Notes: generated by a model not told the origin, from the sequence alone. DNA of 64,000 nt from Natronorubrum sediminis (GCF_900108095.1 NZ_FNWL01000001.1:868001-932000), one strand, 5' to 3'. Shown: positions 42,755 through 52,830, counted from the stretch's first letter. Translations and numbers: made by a program.

Positions 42755-44118
42755 GAGTCGATACTCTCGTCTGACGTGTCGATTTCGTCGCGGAAGAACG
42801 CCTCCAGTTCGAACGGCTCGTCCTCACCCTGGACACCCGTCACGTCGAGTGCCGTCACCTCGGCCGCTGTCTCGAGCACGCCGGCCAGACTCGGGACGGT
42901 ACGGCCCTCGTCGCTGCTGACCAGTTCCTTGACGTAGAGCCCGCCCTCGCCGTGGATACGGACCTCGGCCCGAGTGGGCTCGAGTAACTCGCCGTCCATG
43001 TCGTAGACGGTTCGCTCGCGCGTGAGGGCTGCGCGCCGGTGGTCGACGCGCTGGGGCGTGTCCTGATCGACGGTCGTCCCGGTGAGTTCCTCGAGTGCGG
43101 ACTCGAACGCCGCTTCGTCGACCGAGTCGCCAAATTCGACGTCGGCGCGGTAGTGTTTGCTCGCGTCGTGTTCCTTGACGCGCTCGACCATGTCGTAGGT
43201 CGCGAGGCGCAGGCCTTCGACTTCGACTGCTCCCTCGGCAGCCTCGTTGATCTCTCGCTCGAGGGCGTCGACGTCCGTCTCGCGCGTCTGTGGCCGCGTC
43301 ACTTCGAGGACGAACGGGCGACCCTCCTCGAGCATTCGGGCGTCGACGTCCTCGCGACCCGCGCCGTGGAACGTTCCCTCGTCGCCCTCGAGCGCGTCGA
43401 CGACGTGCGGACGGACGACCTGTTCGACGCTCGTGTCGTACATGTACCCCGAGCCGCCACAGTAGTCACAGGGCTCTTCGCCGCTGTCAGCGAGTTGCGT
43501 GCCGCTGCCGCCACACTCTCGACAGGGCCACTCGGTCTGTGGAATGTCTCGCTCGAGTTTTCGGTAGCGGCCGTAGACGAACGCGGCGTTGACCTGCACG
43601 TCGACTGCGTGGCTCGTGATAGACCCCGACTCGAGGGCCTCGAGCGGGTCGAATCCCTCGAGGTCGACGACGGCGAGTACGTCGGGTCGGTCGAAGTCCA
43701 CGTCGGTTCCCGTCTTCGCGCCGACGCGACGCCCAACTTCGCGGTTGACGTCGCGTTTGATCGCTTCGCCGGCGTCGGGTTCGAGATCGGCGTCCTCGCG
43801 CAGGAGGAGGTCGTTTTCCTCGACCAGCGGCGGCACTCGCGTCCCGACCTGGTAGGTGTCGAACTCGACGTCGGCGAGGGCGTCGACGATGGTCTCCGCG
43901 AGGGCGTCGTAGGTGCCACTGTATCCCTCACAGACCCAACACTCCGCCGGTTCGGTCGGGTCGTAATCCTCGTCGTCGGCCATCGCAATCGTCGTTCGAA
44001 GCGCGCGGCCGCGCTCGTCGTTCGTGAGGCCGAAGCTTCGCTCGGCGAAGGGCCGCCCCAGACAGGAGTCGCAAACGGGCCCCGTCTCGAGTAACGCGCG
44101 GGCGTCTTCCGTGATCAT
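42751..44118 (-). CDS. pus10: tRNA pseudouridine synthase Pus10
   Basis: 455 residues. Makes pseudouridine 54 (and often 55) in the archaeal T-loop. THUMP-containing N-terminus with zinc Cys: GPVCDSCLGRPFAERSFGLTNDERG and ECWVCEGYSG. The catalytic domain has FHGAGREDVDARMLEEGRPFVLEV (Asp ~251) and the C-terminal ELLEPTRAEVRIHGEGGLYVKELVSSDEGRTVPSL. Between ~200 and 235 there is a second Cys-rich insert CRECGGSG...CDYCGGSG, possibly a zinc knuckle not shared by all Pus10. TrmY is encoded 2.3 kb downstream. Confidence 0.93.
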   Translation of the reverse strand: MITEDARALLETGPVCDSCLGRPFAERSFGLTNDERGRALRTTIAMADDEDYDPTEPAECWVCEGYSGTYDALAETIVDALADVEFDTYQVGTRVPPLVEENDLLLREDADLEPDAGEAIKRDVNREVGRRVGAKTGTDVDFDRPDVLAVVDLEGFDPLEALESGSITSHAVDVQVNAAFVYGRYRKLERDIPQTEWPCRECGGSGTQLADSGEEPCDYCGGSGYMYDTSVEQVVRPHVVDALEGDEGTFHGAGREDVDARMLEEGRPFVLEVTRPQTRETDVDALEREINEAAEGAVEVEGLRLATYDMVERVKEHDASKHYRADVEFGDSVDEAAFESALEELTGTTVDQDTPQRVDHRRAALTRERTVYDMDGELLEPTRAEVRIHGEGGLYVKELVSSDEGRTVPSLAGVLETAAEVTALDVTGVQGEDEPFELEAFFRDEIDTSDESIDS

Positions 44119-44270
44119 ATGACAGCAAACGGGCGGCCGCGGGTAACACGTTTTCCCTTTGGCGGCCTGGAATCACCGCGGATGAACGTCCTCGGATCCA
44201 GCTGATGATATCGACGTGTCAACACTCGAGAGTCCGGAGGTTCAAATGGGTCGCTTCCTATTCCACCAGT

Positions 44271-45374
44271 ATGAACGACCCCACACTGGATCGGCGAGGG
44301 CTGCTCACGCTCGCCGGAACGGCAGCGGCCGGTGTCCTCGCTGGCTGTGCCGAACCCCGTTCGGAGAACACTATGGAGGGAAGTTCTTCGAACACGTACG
44401 ACCCGGACAACGTCGCCGACGGCTCGGTTTACACCGAAATTTACGAGGACGTCATCGACTCGGTGACGCAGGTCCAGGTCTCGGGCATCGATACCGGTCT
44501 CGGTAGCGACGGCGAGGGACAGGGCTCCGGCTTCCTCATCGACGACACGCACCTCGTCACGAACGAACACGTGATCGCAGACGGCACCGAAGTCGACCTC
44601 CAGTACATCAACGGCGACTGGACGAGCACGACCGTCGTCGGTGCCGACGCCTACAGTGATTTGGCCGTCCTCGAGGCCCACCACGTCCCCGAGGAGTCCT
44701 CGCCGCTCTCGCTCTCCGAGGAGTACCCCGTCGTCGGCCAGCAGGTACTCGCGATCGGCAACCCGCTCGGACTCGAGGGAACGATGACCGAAGGGATCGT
44801 CAGCGGCGTCGATCGAACGCTCGAGACGGCCGACCGCGACTTTTCGCACTCGAACGTGGTTCAGACCGACGCCGCAGTCAACCCGGGGAACAGTGGCGGC
44901 CCGCTCGTCGATCTCGACGGGAACGTCGTCGGCGTCATCAACGCCGGCGGCGGGGATAACATCGGTTTCGCCATCTCGGCGGCCATCACGAGCCGCGTTG
45001 TCCCGTCGATCATCGAGACGGGCGAGTACGAGCACCCGTATCTCGGGATCGAACTCGCCACCGTCGACCGACAGATTGCGGACGAAAACGACCTCGAGGA
45101 AGCCGCAGGCGTCATGGTCGTCGACGTCGTAGACGGTGAGCCAGCGGACGGCGTCCTCGAACCGGCGTCGATCAGTAGGCAAGGCGAGCCACTGCCGATT
45201 GGCGGCGACGTGATCCGGGAAATCGACGGCGAGGCAATTCCCGACCAGCACGCCCTCTCGAGGTACCTCGAACTAGAGCGAAGTCCCGGAGATACGATCG
45301 AAATCGGTCTCTTGCGAGACGGAACAGAGGCCACGGAGTCGCTCACGCTCGGTGCCCGACCGTCGATGGAGTAA
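44271..45374 (+). CDS. HtrA-like trypsin-type serine protease with PDZ, Tat lipoprotein
   Basis: 367 residues from ATG 44271 (MNDPTLDRRGLLTLAGTAAAGVLAGC), which gives a twin-Arg signal and lipobox; the longer frame lacks these. Protease domain (~60-260): GFLIDDTHLVTNEHVI (His), DAYSDLAVLEAH (Asp) and DAAVNPGNSGGPLVDLDGNVVG (Ser). C-terminal ~265-365 is PDZ-like (YLGIELATVDRQIADENDLEEAAGVMVVDVVDGEPADGVL). Degrades or refolds damaged extracytoplasmic proteins at the cell surface. Its intergenic upstream is shared with divergent pus10. Confidence 0.93.
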   Translation: MNDPTLDRRGLLTLAGTAAAGVLAGCAEPRSENTMEGSSSNTYDPDNVADGSVYTEIYEDVIDSVTQVQVSGIDTGLGSDGEGQGSGFLIDDTHLVTNEHVIADGTEVDLQYINGDWTSTTVVGADAYSDLAVLEAHHVPEESSPLSLSEEYPVVGQQVLAIGNPLGLEGTMTEGIVSGVDRTLETADRDFSHSNVVQTDAAVNPGNSGGPLVDLDGNVVGVINAGGGDNIGFAISAAITSRVVPSIIETGEYEHPYLGIELATVDRQIADENDLEEAAGVMVVDVVDGEPADGVLEPASISRQGEPLPIGGDVIREIDGEAIPDQHALSRYLELERSPGDTIEIGLLRDGTEATESLTLGARPSME

Positions 45375-45662
45375 CACCCTATCTGCGTTAACTCGAGTCG
45401 AGTCCACTTTCGTCGAAATCGGATCGTGTAAACGGTTACAATACTCACGTACACGGATAGGTTCGCCGCTGTCGCACACAGGAAATACCGTAATCGCGGC
45501 GTACACCCACGAGACGATTTCGTTCACGGCAGCGTGAATAACCGAGCGAAACTCGAACGAAAATGAACGCAATCGACACCGTTCAGCGGATTAGCAGGTC
45601 GATAACAATAGGGTATTCGGCGCTAGCAGCAGGTAGCGCGATTCCACGATCGCCTGTCACCG

Positions 45663-45851
45663 ATGAACACGAATGCCGACTCACACCACGCCGAAAGCGA
45701 ACCGACGACGCTTGATTCCGTCACCATCGAGAACGATGACGCCCCCGACGAGTGTGCGATTTTCCCGCGAGGCGTGAGTGACGACATCCTCACAACCACC
45801 TGGATCACGGCCCAAGCGGACTCGTTTGTCTCGCTCGAATCGATGCGCTAA
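45663..45851 (+). CDS. small DUF7511-like haloarchaeal protein
   Basis: 62 residues. The pattern ESEPTTLDSVTIENDDAPDECAIFPRGVSDDILTTTWITAQADSFVSLESMR is typical of a small haloarchaeal family (DDAPDECAIFPRxxxDDxxxTTWITAxxxSFVSLxxMR) that I believe is DUF7511. A Cys lies near residue 32. No function is known. The next gene begins four bases after the stop, so the pair is likely one unit. Confidence 0.78.
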   Translation: MNTNADSHHAESEPTTLDSVTIENDDAPDECAIFPRGVSDDILTTTWITAQADSFVSLESMR

Positions 45852-45855
45852 GACA

Positions 45856-46047
45856 ATGAACCGCCACCTGAACCACACAATCACTGCCGCAGGATTCTGG
45901 CTCGGCACGCTCTTGCCGGTCGCCTACCTGCCGGTTTTCCTCGCCGGAATCGATTCGGCGAGCACGTTCTTGGTCCTCGTTGGCCTCCTCTCGGTCCACG
46001 CGCTCGCGCTGATCGTCGGACACGAGTACCCGGGTTCGCAACCGTAA
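45856..46047 (+). CDS. small two-span membrane protein
   Basis: 63 residues from ATG 45856, four bases after the DUF7511-like stop. MNRHLNHTITAAGFWLGTLLPVAYLPVFLAGIDSASTFLVLVGLLSVHALALIVGHEYPG contains two hydrophobic helices (~10-31 and ~38-56) joined by a short loop. Haloarchaeal codon use throughout. Function unknown; tight spacing to the previous gene suggests they work together. Confidence 0.72.
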   Translation: MNRHLNHTITAAGFWLGTLLPVAYLPVFLAGIDSASTFLVLVGLLSVHALALIVGHEYPGSQP

Positions 46048-46108
46048 GTCGCAATTCGCGGTTCGTCGCCGCCTGCATTCGCTACTCGCGATTTCTTCGC
46101 CGCGCCTC

Positions 46109-46282
46109 TCACCACAACTGTGCGTGTGGCGTCTCGCAATCGGTGCAGATCACCGCGCGATTGTCCTTGTAGACGCCTTCCTCGAGCGTTCCCGATTCGC
46201 AGTAGGGACACGCTCTGCCGTCGAGATGTGCAAGGAGTCCTGACTCATCGCCTTTCGCTGGTGACGACTGAGATTTTGCCAT
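46109..46282 (-). CDS. small zinc-finger protein (HVO_A0556-type)
   Basis: 57 residues read directly from the minus strand: MAKSQSSPAKGDESGLLAHLDGRACPYCESG, then TLEEGVYKDNRAVICTDCETPHAQLW. Two CxxC pairs (CPYC at ~25-28 and CTDC at ~46-49) should bind one zinc. The layout CPYC...G.YK.N.AV.C..C.TP.AQ.W resembles small haloarchaeal zinc-finger proteins of the HVO_A0556 type. Codon choice and a defined start support a real gene. Role unknown, perhaps regulatory. Confidence 0.75.
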   Translation of the reverse strand: MAKSQSSPAKGDESGLLAHLDGRACPYCESGTLEEGVYKDNRAVICTDCETPHAQLW

Positions 46283-46463
46283 GTCCGTATCCCACTCTCG
46301 AGAGACGCGAAACGGTTGGCCATGCCTATGCCAGCCAATTCGGTGTGCACGTCGCTGCGGGCTGATTTCGGCGGGGTGAGCCGTTCGTCGAGTCCGACTG
46401 TACTCGAGCCATCTCGGCGGGTCGAATCGTGGAGGCTATCCCATCGGCCGCTCACCTGCGAGT

Positions 46464-47060
46464 ATGCGCCAGTTCGTATGCATCGGTCACGAAATTCCGA
46501 CCGACGCCGACTTTTCGCTCGACGACCTCGCGGGCGGTGCCGGTCGTTTAGACGCCCTCTGTCGATCGATTACCGCCTCGTTCGTCACCTCACACGGTAT
46601 TCGCGAAGACGTTCGCACCCACCTCATCGTACAGGACGAACTCACGATCACCTTCGACGGCAGCGAGCTTCGTCGGCTGAACCCCGACGAACGAAGCACG
46701 GCCGCCCTGGTTCGCAACGCCCTCGAGCACCGCGAGGAAGCCATCGGCGCACTTCCCGCAGAACCGAGCCCCGGAATCGAAGTCTATCGTCGCGGATTCG
46801 AGGCGACGCTCGAGGAACTCGCAGACGACGGCACCGTCGTGCAACTCCACGAGGACGGGGAGTCGGTCGGAGACGTCGAAGAACTCGAGGACCCCATCTT
46901 CGTCCTCTCGGATCACCAGAATTTCACCGACGAGGAAGTCGAGTTGCTCGAGGACGTTGTCGACCGGCGGCTTCGACTGGGGCCGTCGCTGTTACACGCC
47001 GATCAGGCGATTACGGTGGCACATCACTATCTGGATACGGACGGGTACGAGACATTTTGA
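46464..47060 (+). CDS. trmY: tRNA (pseudouridine(54)-N(1))-methyltransferase
   Basis: 198 residues, standard for TrmY (SPOUT superfamily). Methylates pseudouridine 54 to m1-psi54 with SAM. Seen: MRQFVCIGHEIPTDADFSLDDLAGGAGRLDALCRSITASFVTSHGIREDVRTHLIV, FDGSELRRLNPDERSTAALVRNAL, FVLSDHQNFTDEEVELLED and the C-terminal knot LGPSLLHADQAITVAHHYLD. pus10, which makes its substrate, is 2.3 kb away in the same window. Monocistronic. Confidence 0.95.
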   Translation: MRQFVCIGHEIPTDADFSLDDLAGGAGRLDALCRSITASFVTSHGIREDVRTHLIVQDELTITFDGSELRRLNPDERSTAALVRNALEHREEAIGALPAEPSPGIEVYRRGFEATLEELADDGTVVQLHEDGESVGDVEELEDPIFVLSDHQNFTDEEVELLEDVVDRRLRLGPSLLHADQAITVAHHYLDTDGYETF

Positions 47061-47085
47061 TCGGCGGGTCGAACCCTCCCTCTCC

Positions 47086-47493
47086 TCAACTCGAGTCCTG
47101 TGCGTCGACGACTTCGTCGATGCGGATACGTAAGATGACGCGTTCGCTTTCGATGGGCATCTGGTACTCGTCCGCGTCGGTGTAGCGGCGAGCGAGTTCG
47201 TCGATGTGTTCTCGAGCGCCGTCGGTGGTGAGCTCGTCGACTTCGCCCATGACGGAGAGTCGGCGATAGGGGTTGTCCGGATCGGTCATGCTGACGCCGA
47301 CCGATGGATCGTCCTCGATGTTCCGGACCTTCCGGCGCGCTCGCTCGGTGTTGACCAGTATTCGGTCGTCCTCGGCGTCGTAGTCGACCCAGACTGGAGT
47401 AACGTGTGGTGTCTGTTCGTCGCCGACGGTTGCGACGTGGGCGATCGTTCGCTTCTCGAAGAGGTCTTGGAAGTCGTCGGGAACGGATGCCAT
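47086..47493 (-). CDS. pyridoxamine 5'-phosphate oxidase-fold (PPOX/F420-type) protein
   Basis: 135 residues. Split-barrel flavin/F420-binding fold: FEKRTIAHVATVGDEQTPHVTPVWVDYDAEDDRILVNTERARRKVRNIEDDPSVGVSMTDPDNPYRRLSVMGEVDELTTDGAREHIDELARRYTD. This layout is that of PPOX-class F420-dependent oxidoreductases or haem/flavin-reductase relatives. Cofactor (F420, FMN or none) is unresolved. Convergent with trmY. Confidence 0.85.
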   Translation of the reverse strand: MASVPDDFQDLFEKRTIAHVATVGDEQTPHVTPVWVDYDAEDDRILVNTERARRKVRNIEDDPSVGVSMTDPDNPYRRLSVMGEVDELTTDGAREHIDELARRYTDADEYQMPIESERVILRIRIDEVVDAQDSS

Positions 47494-47659
47494 AGGATTA
47501 GTTCACCGAGCCACGGTTTTGTTGTGGTGCCTACATGGGGAGGTTCCTCGAGGACGGGCGCGCGTCGCATCGACCGACCTAAGGTCTTCCCGTACGCGCG
47601 AATCAACCACGCGAGTGTCGGCTGGTGGCTTTTCAGCGCTCGAGGCTATCGTACTGGTA

Positions 47660-48070
47660 ATGACTCGAAACCGACAGTCACGACGACGGCTGCTCCAGTT
47701 GGCCGGGGCCACAGCGTCGACGGCGCTACTGGCCGGCTGTGGCGGCCCGGGACAGGAAGAAGAGGAAGATCCCGAGGAGCCAGCCGGCCCCGAAGAGGAC
47801 GAGGACCCCTCGGCGGAGGAAGGGACGGGCAACGGCCAGGAACGAGAAGACGAGGACGAGGAGGACACTGAGGACGAAGACCCCGAGGATGAAGAGGACA
47901 CGGACGACAGCGACGAGGATATCGCCGGAAACGGCGAGGGTGAAGAAGACGACGAAATCGAAGGTGACGTCGGAGACGAGGATATCGACGACGATGACGG
48001 AGGCGATGCCGAAGACGACGGAGACGACGCCGAAGACGACGGAGACGACGGTACCGGCGAAAACGGCTGA
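47660..48070 (+). CDS. Tat lipoprotein with highly acidic tail, probably truncated by stop codons
   Basis: 136 residues from ATG 47660. MTRNRQSRRRLLQLAGATASTALLAGC is a twin-arginine signal with lipobox Cys ~27. The mature part is nearly all Asp, Glu, Gly and Pro (EEEEDPEEPAGPEEDED, DEDEEDTEDEDPEDEED, DDGGDAEDDGDDAEDDGDD) and has no fold; such tails bind cations and stay soluble in salt. Reading on after the TGA at 48068 in the same frame gives NGENC ENG, a second TGA (48095), then NGGSRENEDE and TAG at 48128. The repeat continues through both stops, so they may be recent nonsense mutations. Confidence 0.75.
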   Translation: MTRNRQSRRRLLQLAGATASTALLAGCGGPGQEEEEDPEEPAGPEEDEDPSAEEGTGNGQEREDEDEEDTEDEDPEDEEDTDDSDEDIAGNGEGEEDDEIEGDVGDEDIDDDDGGDAEDDGDDAEDDGDDGTGENG

Positions 48071-48130
48071 AACGGCGAAAACTGCGAAAACGGCTGAAAC
48101 GGCGGAAGCCGCGAAAACGAGGACGAGTAG
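48056..48130 (+). repeat. short tandem repeat (GAAAACGGC-like, 9-bp) over the lipoprotein end
   Basis: Imperfect repeats of GGCGAAAAC / GGCTGAAAC run from about 48056 to 48118 (GGCGAAAACGGCTGAAACGG..., then GCGAAAACTGCGAAAACGGC...). In the lipoprotein frame they encode Gly-Glu-Asn units with two TGA interruptions. The array is a slippage-prone sequence. Confidence 0.75.
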
Positions 48131-48233
48131 CCGTCTCACCCGACGATGCGCGCATCCACACGATAGGGACACGCCGTCTCGACAGTCGTGTATTTCGCAC
48201 ATAACAACCCTTCATCGGGTCGAACCGACGGGC

Positions 48234-49568
<1,335 letters not shown>

Positions 49569-49629
49569 GGACGGTTAGCGCGCAGCGATCGCCAGAATTC
49601 CATCGGTTCGTCTACTCGAGTCGACCACT

Positions 49630-50280
49630 GCCACTCACTCGAGGGAGCCGAGTACCTCGAGTTGACAGAGAAGGGTTACACGGAACGCATCCGACAGCAC
49701 ATGCGTTCGCGACAGACGCTGCCACGACAGTTTTCGGAGATGGCGTACAAAACGGCGGCGTTTACGGCTAATCCGTGGACCTCTCGGGACGTCAACGTCG
49801 ACCGGGATTTCGATCACTTCGAAGACTTCGTGGACGTGAATCTCGCCAACGGACTCGTCGACGGTGGGTCGGACCAGCGAAACGTCGTCACCGACGGCGT
49901 GACAACACTGTTCAACTGGTACCAGAGACAGGATACGTTCGTCGACTGGGAGTCGTTCTCCGACGACAGTCAGGCGTGACTCGCCGACGCAGCGTCGCCC
50001 TACTTCCGCTGGGTTTTCCTCGTCGACGTCCATATGCCACACCTTCCGCCCGCCGAATACCGCTCGCGGTCGCGATTGCTGAGCTATCTCGTGAACGCTT
50101 CCTGTTCGCCAGTCAGCACGAGTTGCCCTTCGAGTCGGTGTTTCAGGACGTGCTAGTCGACTCCTACGACGACACGATTCAGTATACGGACGCCTTTCTC
50201 GAGCAACTTCTCGACGATCTCGAGGTCGAGATCGAGGTTAGAGAAGCGGACGAGAACGAGGGCGGAGGCGACCGAATCGA
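49630..50280 (+). pseudogene. decayed gene of unknown family (in-frame stop and frameshift)
   Basis: Three stretches with coding-like codon use lie end to end. First frame: HCHSLEGAEYLELTEKGYT, then IRQHMRSRQTLPRQFSEMAYKTAAF and on to FVDWESFSDDSQA, TGA at 49977. The same frame continues LADAASPYFRWVFLVDVHMPHLPPAEYRSRSRLLSYL until about 50085. Then the +1-shifted frame gives ELSRERFLFASQHELPFESVFQDVLVDSYDDTIQYTDAFLEQLLDDLEVEIEVREADE. Together they resemble one protein of ~210 residues broken by one nonsense and one frameshift. YLELTEKGYTERI could be the wing of a winged-helix domain. No family recognised. Confidence 0.55.
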
Positions 50281-50398
50281 TCGCCGGGCAGGCCGCGCTG
50301 TAGCTATCGGCTTGTTCGCTCGCCTCCACCGCGTCGGGTGGGTGTTTCTCGATTCCCGAGACGCAAGGGGTATCGCCCTCGAGTCCCTCACTCGAACA

Positions 50399-51166
50399 AT
50401 GACCAACGGGAGCGAGGAGAGCGACGAAATCGGCGGAACTGACGGACTCGAGGCGGCCGTCGACGGGATGGACGACATCGCCCAGCGACGCGACGAACTG
50501 GCCGCGCGCGTCCGAGCACACGCCGGCGAGATCGCGCGGGAACTCGCCGTGTTACAGGGCGGCGACTACGGCCAGGAGACGTTCGACACCGACGCCGGGT
50601 CGTGGACGCTCAAGTACGACGCGGGCGACGTGCAGTACCTTCGATTCGACCCCAAATCGGGCGCGGAGACGTACGTCGTCTCGAGCAAGCAGCCACCGGA
50701 GCCGGAACCGCTCGAGACCGCGATGGCCGACTACGGCGCGTTCGTCGCAACGTACAACGAGTACGTGCGCTCGTTCGACGGGCTGCTCGAGGACGTTCCC
50801 GACGAGTTTCCGGAAATCGAGTCGACGGCGGAGCTAGTCGCCGAACGCGACCGAATCGTCGAACGGATTCGCGAGGTCGGAAACGCGATGGCGAGCGAAC
50901 TCTATCGCTACGAGGGCGACTACGGCACGTACGCGACGACGGTTTCGGGGACGCGCTGGGAGCTCAAGTGGGACGAGGGGGCGGTCTCGTACCTCCGGGT
51001 CGGCGGCTCGGACGGAACGTACCTCATCTCGCAGTACAGCCCGCCCTCGGCCCCTGAAGTGCGCCGACTCGCCGACGACGTCGGCACGTTCGTCGATGCG
51101 TTCAACGAACATGTCAGGGGACTCGAGGCGGATCTGTCGCAGGTCTCTCTGGGTGAAGATGGGTAA
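50399..51166 (+). CDS. acidic protein with an internal duplication, unknown function
   Basis: 255 residues from ATG 50399 (MTNGSEESDEIGG). An N-terminal coiled segment (~17-53, LEAAVDGMDDIAQRRDELAARVRAHAGEIARELAVL) precedes two similar modules: residues 55-130 (GDYGQETFDTDAGSWTLKYD, AGDVQYLRFDPKSG, SSKQPPEPEPLETAM, YGAFVATYNEYVRSFDGLL) and 173-245 (GDYGTYATTVSGTRWELKWD, EGAVSYLRVGGSDG, SQYSPPSAPEVRRL, VGTFVDAFNEHVRGLEADL). The modules are joined by another helix. Period is 118 residues. No signal peptide, so cytoplasmic. Function unknown. Confidence 0.82.
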   Translation: MTNGSEESDEIGGTDGLEAAVDGMDDIAQRRDELAARVRAHAGEIARELAVLQGGDYGQETFDTDAGSWTLKYDAGDVQYLRFDPKSGAETYVVSSKQPPEPEPLETAMADYGAFVATYNEYVRSFDGLLEDVPDEFPEIESTAELVAERDRIVERIREVGNAMASELYRYEGDYGTYATTVSGTRWELKWDEGAVSYLRVGGSDGTYLISQYSPPSAPEVRRLADDVGTFVDAFNEHVRGLEADLSQVSLGEDG

Positions 51167-51321
51167 GGGCAGCGGTGTTCGGTGACGATACTCGAATGTA
51201 GGAAAGCCGTTCGATCAGTTACGGACACTCTACACAGCGTTTGACCGAGTAAACGAAGCGACAATCAGGCTAACTGACTAACCGGTTTTTCCCGATTTCG
51301 CCCTCCATTCGTTATCGTAGT

Positions 51322-52644
51322 ATGACGCTATCACGACGAACGACAATCAAGGCAATCGGTGTCGCTGGCGCAGGGTCGGCACTGACTGGAACGGCTCTGG
51401 CCATCAACCAGGACGACGTCGACGATGACGACGGCGGAGTGGGCGCGATTCGCGTCGGACACTTCTCACCGGACGCACCCGACGTGGACGTCTACATCGC
51501 CAATCAGCAGGTCCTCTCGGATGTCGGCTACGACGAACTCTCGCCGTACCTCGACATCGCCCCCGGTACGTACACGATGACGATAACGGAGGCCGGCGAC
51601 GACGAGCCCATCTACGAGGACTCCATCACGGTCGACACGGACTACTACACGGTCGCTGCAATCGGCGAGTACGGCGACGAAACGGCTGAAACCGCCTCGT
51701 CGATTCAGGAAGAGGAAGACGAGTACGACGACGATGACGACTACGGTGAAGACGACGACTACGACGCTGACGACGACCCGGTGGACGAGCCCGAAGCGGA
51801 GCCCGAGGACGACCTTGAGGACGACGTAGAAGACGAACCCGAGGACGACCTCGAGGACGATGACGACCTCGACGATGATCTCGAGGACGACGACGACCTC
51901 GAAGACGAAGACGACGACCTCGAGGACGAAGACGAGATCACCGACGACGGTGAGTTCGAAGTTCGGATGCTCTACGACGCAGGCCCCGACGACGTCGAAG
52001 AGGAATCCCAGCTTCGCGTCTTCAACGCCTCGCCGAACTCGCCCGAACTGGACGTCACGGAGGAAGAAGACGGATACACCATCTTCGAAAACGTCGCCTA
52101 CGCCGAGCCACCGGGATACGCGCCGATCGACTCCGGCTCCCGGACCATCCAACTCTTCGAATCGGACGACGACGACCTCGAGGCAGGCGACGATGACGAA
52201 GACTTCGGTGACGTCATCGCACAAGAAGACCCACTCGCCGCCGCCGAAGCCGACCTCGAGGAAGGAACCGCGTACACGGTGTACGTGATCGGCTACTTCG
52301 AAGAGGGAGACGGCGACGGTGCGACCGCAGAGGGCGACCGACCGTTCGAAATGCGAGTCGCCGTGGACGGCGGCGAAGAGGACGTCGACGGCGAACCTGA
52401 AGAAGCTGAGCCGGACGAAGAGGAAGTCGACGACGACGAAGACGACCTCGAGGACGAGCCAGAAGACGAACTCGACGACGATGAAGAACTCGAGGACGAC
52501 CCCGAAACCGATCCGGAAACCGACCCCGAGGAGGAACCGGAGGCTGAACCCGAGGAGGAGCCAGAGGCCGACCCCGAGGACGATTACGCCGACGAAGACG
52601 ACCCAGCCGACGGCGAAGAAGAGCCGATGCCGGCCGACGACTAA
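51322..52644 (+). CDS. exported DUF4397-domain protein with acidic linkers
   Basis: 440 residues. MTLSRRTTIKAIGVAGAGSALTGTALA is a Tat signal (RRTTIK). DUF4397-like segments follow: VGAIRVGHFSPDAPDVDVYIANQQVLSDVGYDELSPYLDIAPGTYTMTITEAGDDEPIYEDSITVDTDYYTVAAIGEY (~38-115), and after an acidic linker (~130-210, EDDLEDD repeats) a second half, ESQLRVFNASPNSPELDVTEEEDGYTIFENVAYAEPPGYAPIDSGSRTIQLFE, then AYTVYVIGYF. The domain is thus split by, or duplicated around, the acidic insert. The C-terminal ~80 residues are a DPETDPEEEPEAEPEE tail. Surface or secreted protein, role unknown. Confidence 0.85.
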   Translation: MTLSRRTTIKAIGVAGAGSALTGTALAINQDDVDDDDGGVGAIRVGHFSPDAPDVDVYIANQQVLSDVGYDELSPYLDIAPGTYTMTITEAGDDEPIYEDSITVDTDYYTVAAIGEYGDETAETASSIQEEEDEYDDDDDYGEDDDYDADDDPVDEPEAEPEDDLEDDVEDEPEDDLEDDDDLDDDLEDDDDLEDEDDDLEDEDEITDDGEFEVRMLYDAGPDDVEEESQLRVFNASPNSPELDVTEEEDGYTIFENVAYAEPPGYAPIDSGSRTIQLFESDDDDLEAGDDDEDFGDVIAQEDPLAAAEADLEEGTAYTVYVIGYFEEGDGDGATAEGDRPFEMRVAVDGGEEDVDGEPEEAEPDEEEVDDDEDDLEDEPEDELDDDEELEDDPETDPETDPEEEPEAEPEEEPEADPEDDYADEDDPADGEEEPMPADD

Positions 52645-52830
52645 CCTCGTGTAGACTCACGCGCCATCCACCCACCTCGTTTTTTCGCGTCAACGCACCG
52701 GTGAGCAGTTGCGAGACGACTATCCACAGAAATTGCAGATACGTCTCCGCAGAGACAACGGACGGAGTAACAGTGTGGAGCCACGGCTCTCGTGACGATT
52801 GGATCGGCTGTGAAGAGCAGTCAGGAGGTG

